A DNA stretch of 6,596 nucleotides, from contig JAPKZT010000152.1 of the NCBI GenBank assembly GCA_026393655.1, positions 1 to 6,596 on the forward strand. The letters run 5' to 3'. This document shows positions 1 through 5,597 of this stretch, piece by piece. Source of the DNA: Actinomycetota bacterium. GTDB taxonomy: Bacteria > Actinomycetota > Acidimicrobiia > Acidimicrobiales > Ilumatobacteraceae. A model generated the notes under the pieces. It saw only the letters and a program-made list of their open reading frames with translations, was not told the origin of the DNA and did no database searches. Position numbers and translations under genes: made by a program. How positions within the stretch are numbered: the stretch's first letter is position 1; the number at the start of each line of letters is the position of its first letter.

Positions 1-2
1 TA

Positions 3-1064
3 GGCATTCACGATTTGCTTGACCAGTTGAACGCCGTTGCCGAACTTGAAGAGTTGACTGCAAACCCAACGGGTCGAGCCAAAGGTGTCGTACTCGAAGC
101 ACAACTAGATATTGGTCGTGGTCCGGTGGCGACGATCATGGTTGACAAAGGCATGCTCAAGGTTGGTGACCCGATTGTTGCGGGTGCTGCATGGGGCAAA
201 GTTCGAGCAATCATCAACGACCGTGGAGAGCAAATTAAACAAGCAGGGCCTTCAACACCAGTGCAGGTGCTTGGTTTGTCGGCGGTGCCTGGTGCCGGTG
301 AAGAATTTAGGTCTGCTCCTGATGAGCGCACAGCGCGAACAGTGGCTGGTGCTCGCGAGCAGCGATATCGCACGATGAACCAACGCGGTGATGCACGAGT
401 TCAGCGTGGCGTAAAACTTGAAGATATCTTTACTCAAATTCAGGCCGGCGAAGTTGCAACGCTAAACGTAATAGTCAAAGCAGATGTGCACGGTTCGCTT
501 GAAGCAGTAACTGAGAGTTTGCGCAAACTTGAGCGTGACGATGTGCGTGCGGCGTTCGTGCATCGTGGCGTCGGAACAATCACTGAAAACGATATTTCGT
601 TGGCTGCAGCAACAAATGCAACTCTGATTGGCTTTAATGTGCGACCTGATCGCAAGATTCGTGAACTTGCCGAAAAAGAAAACGTAGAGATTCGAACATA
701 CGAAATTATTTACAAGCTTCTCGAGGATGTCGAGAAAGCGATGAAGGGTATGCTCGCCCCAGAATTTATTGAAGTTGTTACCGGTGAAGCCGAAGTGCGA
801 GAGGTATTTAAAGCACCAAAAGTCGGAGCTGTTGCGGGTTGTTCGGTTACTTCGGGGGTCATCACTCGTGGTTCAAAAGTTCGTTTCTTGCGAGAAGGAA
901 CAATCATTTGGAAGGGCAACATCAATACTTTGCGCAGGTTCAAAGACGATGTGCGTGAAGTTCGTGAAGGTTTCGAATGTGGTTTGAGTTTGACAGACTT
1001 CCAAGACCTTAAATCGGGCGATGTTATTGAAACTTATGAACTCAAGGAAGTCGAACGAGCCTAA
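3..1064 (+). CDS. infB: Translation initiation factor IF-2, C-terminal part (5' end outside window)
   Basis: IF-2 is the GTPase that places initiator fMet-tRNA on the 30S subunit and promotes joining of the 50S subunit. The reading frame is open from the left edge (first full codon at base 3, Gly-Ile-His-Asp-Leu-Leu), so the N-terminal region and GTP-binding motifs lie outside; about 353 residues remain of a protein usually 800-1000 long. Visible parts are the EF-Tu-like beta-barrel domain II (around the 'GRGPVATIMVDKGMLKVGD' stretch, bases 114-170), domain III (C1; 'LNVIVKADVHGSLEAV' and 'GVGTITENDISLAAATNA', bases 460-620), the linking helix, and the fMet-tRNA-binding C2 domain ('GAVAGCSVTSGVI', 'LRRFKDDVREVREGFECG', bases 823-985). 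The Leu codon TTG at base 15 is not the true start. The ending Tyr-Glu-Leu...Glu-Arg-Ala matches actinobacterial IF-2. The gene after it is not rbfA, the usual partner. Identification is certain; only the 5' extent is unknown. Confidence 0.98.
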   Translation, partial: GIHDLLDQLNAVAELEELTANPTGRAKGVVLEAQLDIGRGPVATIMVDKGMLKVGDPIVAGAAWGKVRAIINDRGEQIKQAGPSTPVQVLGLSAVPGAGEEFRSAPDERTARTVAGAREQRYRTMNQRGDARVQRGVKLEDIFTQIQAGEVATLNVIVKADVHGSLEAVTESLRKLERDDVRAAFVHRGVGTITENDISLAAATNATLIGFNVRPDRKIRELAEKENVEIRTYEIIYKLLEDVEKAMKGMLAPEFIEVVTGEAEVREVFKAPKVGAVAGCSVTSGVITRGSKVRFLREGTIIWKGNINTLRRFKDDVREVREGFECGLSLTDFQDLKSGDVIETYELKEVERA

Positions 1065-1080
1065 GTTTGCTTGAAGCGTC

Positions 1081-1086
1081 TAATCT
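1081..1086 (+). promoter_or_regulatory. Candidate -10 box (TAATCT) for the DsbA-fold gene
   Basis: TAATCT fits the actinobacterial TANNNT -10 pattern and lies 6 bases before the ATG at 1093, the spacing expected if transcription begins on the A of the start codon. No convincing -35 box and no Shine-Dalgarno sequence is visible in the 28 bases between infB and this gene. Readthrough from infB is equally possible. Confidence 0.35.
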
Positions 1087-1092
1087 GTAGAT

Positions 1093-1728
1093 ATGGCAGA
1101 TTTAGAATTCTTCTTTGATCCAGGTTGCCCGTGGGCATGGGCAACTTCGCGTTGGGTGACGGAAGTTATGAGCCTTAGAAACTACGAAGTTTCGTGGAAG
1201 TTTCTTTCTCTGGCAATGGTCAATAGTGATCGCGGTTATGCACCCGACGATGAATATCACAAAGTGATTCATAATTTCGGCCTGGCTACTTTGCGCGTCG
1301 CCAGCGCTGCCCGCGCATCTGAAGGCAACGAGGGTGTAAGAAAGTTTTACACTGCGTTTGGCATTTCATTTCATAATTTGAAAAAGCGTCAAGGTTCAGA
1401 TACGAACCCGCATCAACTATTGACAGAAATATTGCAGAGCCAATCATTGCCGACAAAATGGGCCGATGCTTTTGATGATGAGACACATACGCCAATTATT
1501 CGCTTTGAGACAGACTTGGCAATCTCACGAGCGGGTAAAGATCTTGGCGCTCCGATTCTCACTTTCAAACCGGGGACTGCGTCAGAGGGTACTTTTTTTG
1601 GACCAGTGATTTGGAAGATTCCTCGTGGAGACGCCGCCGCCAAATTTTGGGATGCGATTGAAACAGTTGCGACAACACCAGGAATGGCTGAGTTCAAACG
1701 TGCACGAAAATCCCTGGATTTAACCTAG
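1093..1728 (+). CDS. DsbA-fold thiol oxidoreductase, Rv2466c-like (mycothiol-dependent nitroreductase family)
   Basis: The 211-residue protein has a thioredoxin-fold opening strand followed by the active site Cys12-Pro13-Trp14-Ala15-Trp16, then Thr-Ser-Arg-Trp, as in Mycobacterium Rv2466c, whose site is CPWC. It also shares the Asn44 and Tyr55 region, a helical insertion (about 60-145), the cis-proline segment Gly-Ala-Pro (152-154) and the hallmark 'FFGPVIWKIPRG' (168-179) followed by a conserved C-terminal helix. Rv2466c reduces nitro compounds and oxidised thiols in the cytoplasm using mycothiol; I infer a similar cytoplasmic, mycothiol-linked role. There is no signal peptide. The second active-site cysteine is replaced by alanine, so any redox chemistry must be monothiol. 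The ATG at 1093 is chosen because it places the first strand 7-8 residues before the active site, as in the family; it has no clear ribosome binding site. It is 28 bases downstream of infB on the same strand. The exact substrate is unknown. Confidence 0.88.
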   Translation: MADLEFFFDPGCPWAWATSRWVTEVMSLRNYEVSWKFLSLAMVNSDRGYAPDDEYHKVIHNFGLATLRVASAARASEGNEGVRKFYTAFGISFHNLKKRQGSDTNPHQLLTEILQSQSLPTKWADAFDDETHTPIIRFETDLAISRAGKDLGAPILTFKPGTASEGTFFGPVIWKIPRGDAAAKFWDAIETVATTPGMAEFKRARKSLDLT

Positions 1729-1767
1729 ATTAAAACTAGAAATCGAGAATTCCGGAAATCAAGAATC

Positions 1768-1774
1768 GAGGAAG
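1768..1774 (+). promoter_or_regulatory. Ribosome binding site for the amidohydrolase gene (GAGGAAG)
   Basis: GAGGAAG lies just before the ATG at 1777 (its GAGGA core is 4 bases away). It is the clearest Shine-Dalgarno sequence in the window, contrasting with the weak or absent ones at the other starts, and it supports the ATG at 1777. Upstream, the 48-base gap contains a TAGATT (1726-1731) that could be a -10 box and an 8-base palindrome TTCCGGAA (1750-1757), neither strong enough to call. Confidence 0.55.
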
Positions 1775-1776
1775 TC

Positions 1777-2826
1777 ATGAAAGTTGTTTATACACCTGCA
1801 CATTTGTTGCATAACCCAGAAGTCGAAATTGAGAGGTCGTCTGCGCACTCGCCCTTTGAGCACACGGGTCGAGCCGAAAAGATTCGCGAAACTCTTGCTG
1901 CCGACGATGCCTTCGACTTTGTGTCGCCGACAGAGTGGGGCACCGAACCGATCACAAAAATACATAATCCGGGCTTGCTGAAGTTTTTGTCGACAGCATG
2001 GGCCGATTATCAACGCGATGTAAAAGAAGTTCGCGAAGTTGTGCCGGACATGTTTTTCAAATCAAATCTGCGTGAGAATATGAGCGAGCGAGTTGAGCCA
2101 GAGTCAATCAACGGCAAATTGGGTTGGTGGTGTTTTGAGACTACGACTCCATTAACTACGGGTACGTACGAAGCGGCCCGTGGTGCGGTTGATGTCGCAA
2201 TGAGTGCGACAAAAATTGTTTTAGACGGCGAGCGATTTAGTTATGGTCTATGTCGTCCGCCAGGCCATCACGCAACTACAGACTTGTATGGTGGATATTG
2301 CTTTTTCAACAACGCTGCGATTGCGGCGCATCATGTGGCTAGTACCACTGGCACCAAAGTGACTGTGCTTGATGTTGACTATCACCATGGCAATGGCACT
2401 CAACAGATTTTTTATGAGCGCGACGATGTGCAATTCGTTTCGTTGCACGGCGACCCTGCGAGGGCATACCCGTATTTCACGGGCTATGCCGAAGAAACAG
2501 GTTCAAGTAAAGGATTAGGTTCAACGCTCAACTTGCCACTCGCGGCGCGCACCGACGACGACACTTATTTGAAGTCTCTTGAGCGAGCATGCGAAAGCAT
2601 CAAAAAATTTGGACCGTCAATGGTTATCGTTTCACTCGGTCTTGACACTTTTATTACTGATCCGATTAGTGATTTGTCTTTGACTACTCCTGGGTATGAC
2701 CGGTGTGGTGCGCTTGTTGCTCAACTTAAGTTGCCAACTGTTGTGTTGCAAGAGGGCGGCTACGACGTAAATGCTCTCGGTGTCAATGTGCAATCTTGGT
2801 TGCACGGTCTATCTCGCGCTAGTTAG
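1777..2826 (+). CDS. Acetylpolyamine amidohydrolase (class II histone deacetylase superfamily)
   Basis: This 349-residue protein is a zinc amidohydrolase of the arginase/deacetylase fold, and it aligns nearly end to end with Mycoplana ramosa acetylpolyamine amidohydrolase (341 residues), which removes acetyl groups from acetylated putrescine, spermidine and related amines in the cytoplasm. Visible catalytic parts are the His164-His165 pair in 'RPPGHH', the zinc ligands Asp201 and His203 in 'LDVDYHHGNG' (198-207), a third ligand at Asp290 in 'SLGLDTF', and the transition-state Tyr329 in 'EGGYD'. The 'HGDPARAYPYFTGYAEETG' segment (224-242) and the long loop at about 85-120 are typical of the polyamine-type branch rather than of acetoin AcuC or eukaryotic deacetylases. 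Glu17, a substrate-attracting residue in the Mycoplana enzyme, is present; its partner Glu106 aligns with Asn112. It starts with ATG behind a good ribosome binding site. It is the last of the three plus-strand genes and converges on the PAC2 gene. Other acylated amine substrates are possible. Confidence 0.93.
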   Translation: MKVVYTPAHLLHNPEVEIERSSAHSPFEHTGRAEKIRETLAADDAFDFVSPTEWGTEPITKIHNPGLLKFLSTAWADYQRDVKEVREVVPDMFFKSNLRENMSERVEPESINGKLGWWCFETTTPLTTGTYEAARGAVDVAMSATKIVLDGERFSYGLCRPPGHHATTDLYGGYCFFNNAAIAAHHVASTTGTKVTVLDVDYHHGNGTQQIFYERDDVQFVSLHGDPARAYPYFTGYAEETGSSKGLGSTLNLPLAARTDDDTYLKSLERACESIKKFGPSMVIVSLGLDTFITDPISDLSLTTPGYDRCGALVAQLKLPTVVLQEGGYDVNALGVNVQSWLHGLSRAS

Positions 2827-2838
2827 CGCGCTAGTTAA
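2815..2838 (+). repeat. 12-base in-frame tandem duplication over the stop codon
   Basis: Two adjacent 12-base units, identical in 11 positions, encode Arg-Ala-Ser-stop twice: the first unit ends in TAG (the real stop), the second in TAA. The repeat is exactly in codon phase, so reading through the first stop would add only three residues before the second stop. Confidence 0.8.
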
Positions 2839-2864
2839 TTTCTAGCGTTCGCGCAAATATTTTT
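2826..2864 (+). terminator. Candidate terminator hairpin between convergent genes
   Basis: CGCTAG (2829-2834) pairs perfectly with CTAGCG (2842-2847) across a 7-base AT-rich loop. The stem extends by GCG (2826-2828) with CGC (2850-2852) past a two-base bulge. A run of five T (2860-2864) follows on the plus strand about 8 bases after the stem, which favours termination of the amidohydrolase transcript. The hairpin overlaps the last codons of the convergent PAC2 gene. The long distance to the T run makes it imperfect. Confidence 0.45.
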
Positions 2865-3717
2865 CGAATTCAGCAGCGATTTCGTCGCCGCTTGGGATAG
2901 GTCCTCCGAAATTAATTTCGGTTGTTCCATTTGCAATTTGTTCGTCAAAACTTTGTTCAAGTTGAGTCAACATTTGTGAATGGTCAGTGTTACCAGCAAT
3001 CAATTGGTCTAGTCGCTCACGCTGTGTATTTGCCTGCTCACGCATGTCAGAAACATCAATTGAGATGCCGCCCGTATCGCAGAGCGCTGAAAGCAAGGCA
3101 GCCGAGGCTGCAGGGTAAGGCATTGATGCAACATAGTGAGGCACGCGTGCCCATAATCCGAGAGCCTGAATTTTTCGATCGTGAAGTGAATGTTCAATTG
3201 CCGCTGCCATACCAGCAGGTACATCAACCGAACTTTTAATGTAAGGCAAATTTGCAACCAGTTCTTTGTCAGGCGAAGTGCACGAAATATAAACAGCACG
3301 AGTGTGCGGAGTGGCGAACGGATAAGCCCCGATTCCAATCATTCGTCGCACACCAAACTCGATACTGATATCGGCAACAGTTTCAGCAAAAAGATGCCAG
3401 CGAGTGTCGGGCTCTGGGCCAGTTAACAGCAGTACATCTTTGCCGTTGATGTCTTGGCCGAGTGAGATTTCAGGAGTGGACCAAATCAATTTAGTATTTA
3501 CGCCTTCGCGCAACTCCATGATTGGGCGTCGTGCGCGATAGTCGACAAATGTGTCGTTGTCGAAAGAGATTATCGCTTTGGCTTTGATTTCTTTTGAAAT
3601 TGACTCCATTGCGTTTGCTGCTGCCGAACTTGTGTCAATCCATCCAGACATCATCACAACTAAAAGTGGATCATTGACCTCTGGAAGATCACCAAGAATC
3701 GTGTATGGCTTATCCAT
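2842..3717 (-). CDS. PAC2 family protein (proteasome-assembly-chaperone-2-like)
   Basis: The 291-residue protein belongs to the PAC2 family, named after eukaryotic proteasome assembly chaperone 2; actinobacterial members include mycobacterial Rv2125 and a corynebacterial protein of known structure. Their biochemical role is not settled, and a proteasome link in bacteria is only suggested by homology. Family marks seen are Gly25-Trp26-Ile27-Asp28 followed by an Ala-rich helix, 'DYRARRP' (59-65), 'LLLTGPEPDTRW' (96-107), 'GIGAYPFATPHTR' (128-140), 'PHYVASMPYPAAS' (193-205), a charged helix likely to form a coiled coil (about 222-262) and the C-terminal 'PSGDEIAAEFEKYLRER' (275-291). No signal peptide or membrane segment is visible, so it should be cytoplasmic. 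It starts with ATG 7 bases after the stop of the phosphotransferase gene, with only a weak ribosome binding site, so the two are probably co-transcribed and translationally coupled. Family assignment is firm, function open. Confidence 0.92.
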   Translation of the reverse strand: MDKPYTILGDLPEVNDPLLVVMMSGWIDTSSAAANAMESISKEIKAKAIISFDNDTFVDYRARRPIMELREGVNTKLIWSTPEISLGQDINGKDVLLLTGPEPDTRWHLFAETVADISIEFGVRRMIGIGAYPFATPHTRAVYISCTSPDKELVANLPYIKSSVDVPAGMAAAIEHSLHDRKIQALGLWARVPHYVASMPYPAASAALLSALCDTGGISIDVSDMREQANTQRERLDQLIAGNTDHSQMLTQLEQSFDEQIANGTTEINFGGPIPSGDEIAAEFEKYLRER

Positions 3718-3724
3718 TTGGTGC

Positions 3725-4765
3725 TCAGTTTAGGTGAGATAGTGCAACTTCGGCACTATTAGCGGCGGCTTCGGTCTGCAATTTGAACGGCTCTAGTTCT
3801 GCTGAAGTTTTTTCTCCGAGTGCGCCACCTAAATAGCGAGCGTAAACACCTTCAACGATGCAGGCGAGCTTCCAATATGCAAACGCACGGTAAAACTCGA
3901 TATTTGAAACATCGCGTCCAGTAATTTTTGCGTAGTGCGCAATTAAATCGCCGCGATTTAAAAATCCGCTGACGGTCGTGTACTGCGACATCCACGGAGA
4001 AGGTTCGTCACCTGGGCCAGTCCAATAGACAGTAAGTAGACCAAGATCTGCAAGTGGATCACCAAGTGTGCAGATCTCCCAATCTAAGACGGCTTGAATT
4101 TCTCCTTGCGAACTGACAATGCAGTTATCTAATCGATAGTCGCCGTGCACAATTGTCGCTTGGCCCTGCTCTGGAATTCGTTTCGCAAGTTCTTCATGCA
4201 CGCGATCAATTGACGAAAGTTCACGGGTTTTTTGCGCATTCCATTGCCCATACCACCGCTTAAGTTGTCTTGCTATATAGCCCTCGTGGCGGCTGAAATC
4301 TTGCAAACCAACTTTAGAAACATCGACGGCATGAATTTTTGTCAGGGTTTCAACCAGCGATTCGCTGGCACGAGTTCGGGTTTGTGCGGTCAAGACTTTC
4401 TCAGCGATTGCGCTATCGCGGATGATATGTCCATCAACAAAATTCATTACATAAAACGGTGCACCATTGACTTCAATGTCGTTACATAACCCACGGGTGC
4501 GGGGCACTGGAACGTTCGAATTTTGTAATGCATCGATCATCCGGTGTTCGCGCCCCATGTCGTGAGCACTAGCAAGACCATGGCTAAGTGGTGGGCGGCG
4601 CAACACGTAATGCTGTTGATTCGCGTCGCGAACTGAAAAAGTTAAATTTGAATGTCCGCCTGCAATAAATTCAAATTTAAATGGACCCTGTGCACCCTCA
4701 ACATTGGCTTCGAGCCATTTTGTAACTTTAGGTGAGTCAATACCAGCGCTGACTGTGTCGCTCAT
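3725..4765 (-). CDS. Phosphotransferase family protein (aminoglycoside-phosphotransferase fold, FadE36/ACAD10-like)
   Basis: The protein has the protein-kinase-like fold of aminoglycoside and choline phosphotransferases. Counting from the upstream GTG, it shows the glycine loop 'GGHSNLTFSV' (49-58), the nucleotide-binding 'YVLRRPP' (66-72), the catalytic 'HGDYRLDN' with Asp222 and Asn227 (220-227), and the metal-binding 'VLDWE' with Asp241 followed by 'LGDPLADLG' (247-255). These details match the subgroup of Rv3761c (FadE36) and the kinase domain of ACAD10/11, related to Pseudomonas LvaA, which phosphorylates a 4-hydroxyacyl-CoA. I infer a hydroxyl group on a small or CoA-linked substrate rather than antibiotic resistance. 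The ATG at 4765 (346 residues) is preferred because the family usually begins shortly before the first helix; an in-frame GTG at 4804 would add 13 residues. It is the first gene of a minus-strand pair with PAC2. The substrate cannot be read from sequence, and no acyl-CoA dehydrogenase gene lies in the window. Confidence 0.88.
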   Translation of the reverse strand: MSDTVSAGIDSPKVTKWLEANVEGAQGPFKFEFIAGGHSNLTFSVRDANQQHYVLRRPPLSHGLASAHDMGREHRMIDALQNSNVPVPRTRGLCNDIEVNGAPFYVMNFVDGHIIRDSAIAEKVLTAQTRTRASESLVETLTKIHAVDVSKVGLQDFSRHEGYIARQLKRWYGQWNAQKTRELSSIDRVHEELAKRIPEQGQATIVHGDYRLDNCIVSSQGEIQAVLDWEICTLGDPLADLGLLTVYWTGPGDEPSPWMSQYTTVSGFLNRGDLIAHYAKITGRDVSNIEFYRAFAYWKLACIVEGVYARYLGGALGEKTSAELEPFKLQTEAAANSAEVALSHLN

Positions 4766-4773
4766 TGCTAAAT

Positions 4774-4779
4774 AACCTA
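4774..4779 (-). promoter_or_regulatory. Candidate -10 box (TAGGTT) for the phosphotransferase gene
   Basis: Read on the minus strand, TAGGTT fits TANNNT and lies 8 bases before the preferred ATG (4765). It would give a leaderless or nearly leaderless transcript and would exclude the alternative GTG start at 4804, which lies upstream of it. No good -35 box is visible. Confidence 0.3.
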
Positions 4780-4804
4780 GCCAATCAGTGATGAGTTGTG
4801 CCAC

Positions 4805-4835
4805 TTGCGATTAAACACGTCACCAGCACTATCGT
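4805..4835 (+). promoter_or_regulatory. Candidate promoter for the thioredoxin-TPR gene
   Basis: TTGCGA (4805-4810) resembles a -35 box, and TATCGT (4830-4835) fits the TANNNT -10 pattern with a rather long 19-base spacer. The -10 box lies 7 bases before the ATG at 4843, leaving room for no leader. Only a GAG (4838-4840) could serve as a ribosome binding site, and it is too close to the start. The region is shared with the divergent phosphotransferase gene. Confidence 0.35.
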
Positions 4836-4842
4836 TTGAGCC

Positions 4843-5547
4843 ATGGCAATTGATGTATTGGATGAAACTTTTCAAAAAGAAGTAATAGATAAATCAATGA
4901 TCTTCCCGGTGATCGTTGATTTGTGGGCTCCATGGTGTGGGCCGTGCAAAACTCTTGGTCCAATTCTTGAAAAATTAGTTGCGGCGACAAAAGGTCAAGT
5001 CATTTTGGCGAAAGTTGATGTTGATAAATGCCCGCAAATAGCGCAAGCATTTCAGGCCCAGTCGATACCTGCTGTCTATGCGATGAAAGACGGAAAGATC
5101 CTGGATGGTTTTGTTGGCGCCCAGCCAGAACATGTTGTGAGTGAGTTCGTTAATAAACTTCTGCCAGAAGTTGTTGCCGTAGATGTGAGAGCGTTGCTAG
5201 CCAATGGCGATGAAGCTAGTTTGCGCAAAGCATTAGAAGCCGAGCCAGCAAATGAGGCGGTAGTGATTGCGCTTGCTGAATTACTCGTGGCTCGCAACGA
5301 TTGTTCGGGGGCTCTTGAAATTCTAAAGACAATCCCCGAGACCGAACGAGTGCGGGTTGCTGTTGCTGCGGCGCGAGCGGCATTTGTGCCAGCCGACGAT
5401 TATGACAGGGTACTTACAGAGTTGTTAGAGCGAGTGAAGTCTGACGACGAGGCAAAACAGAATTATCTCGATGTATTAGAAAAAATGGGATCAAATGATC
5501 CGCGAACTTCTGGTTACCGCAAAAAGTTGACCACCAGACTTTTCTAA
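4843..5547 (+). CDS. Thioredoxin-TPR chaperedoxin, CnoX/YbbN-like
   Basis: The 234-residue protein joins an N-terminal thioredoxin domain (1-108) to a helical tetratricopeptide-like region (about 113-234). The thioredoxin part has the full active site Trp31-Cys32-Gly33-Pro34-Cys35 after 'VIVDLWAP', the 'KVDVDKCP' strand (57-64) and the cis-proline Ile75-Pro76. The C-terminal part has helix pairs starting near 113, 138, 168 and 184, and its last residues ('DPRTSGYRKKLTTRLF', 219-234) resemble the conserved end of E. coli YbbN. CnoX proteins bind unfolding substrates under oxidative stress and pass them to GroEL or DnaK. E. coli CnoX has lost the CxxC pair, whereas this protein keeps it, like the redox-active Caulobacter type. 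It is shorter than E. coli CnoX (284 residues). It has no signal peptide, so it is cytoplasmic. It is transcribed divergently from the phosphotransferase gene and lies about 50 bases before the comEA-like gene. Confidence 0.92.
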   Translation: MAIDVLDETFQKEVIDKSMIFPVIVDLWAPWCGPCKTLGPILEKLVAATKGQVILAKVDVDKCPQIAQAFQAQSIPAVYAMKDGKILDGFVGAQPEHVVSEFVNKLLPEVVAVDVRALLANGDEASLRKALEAEPANEAVVIALAELLVARNDCSGALEILKTIPETERVRVAVAAARAAFVPADDYDRVLTELLERVKSDDEAKQNYLDVLEKMGSNDPRTSGYRKKLTTRLF

Positions 5548-5597
5548 AAAATTATTTATTTCAAGCCTCATGTCGGGGCTGTTGCCCACATTGGGTG

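Noticed and set aside
8..373. Minus-strand open frame of 121 codons opposite infB
   Set aside because: It lies wholly within the highly conserved IF-2 coding sequence, and its Ser/Thr/Ala/Pro-rich product is typical of an antisense shadow.
1741..1776. Repeated AATCGAG words and the palindrome TTCCGGAA before the amidohydrolase gene as a possible operator
   Set aside because: The elements are only 7-8 bases long, are not clearly arranged as a two-fold site, and match no regulator I can name.
1777..2826. Acetoin utilisation deacetylase AcuC
   Set aside because: The near full-length similarity to acetylpolyamine amidohydrolase, with its long loop and Glu17, fits better, and no acetoin or acetyl-CoA synthetase gene is nearby.
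3725..4765. Aminoglycoside resistance gene
   Set aside because: The fold is shared, but the detailed motifs fit the FadE36/ACAD10-like subgroup, and there is no mobile or resistance context.
5576..5595. Overlapping short stems GGGC/GCCC (5576-5587) and CCCA/TGGG (5585-5595) before comEA, suggestive of a switch hiding the GTG start
   Set aside because: Each stem is only 4 base pairs, no ligand-binding structure is apparent, and the true start codon is uncertain.
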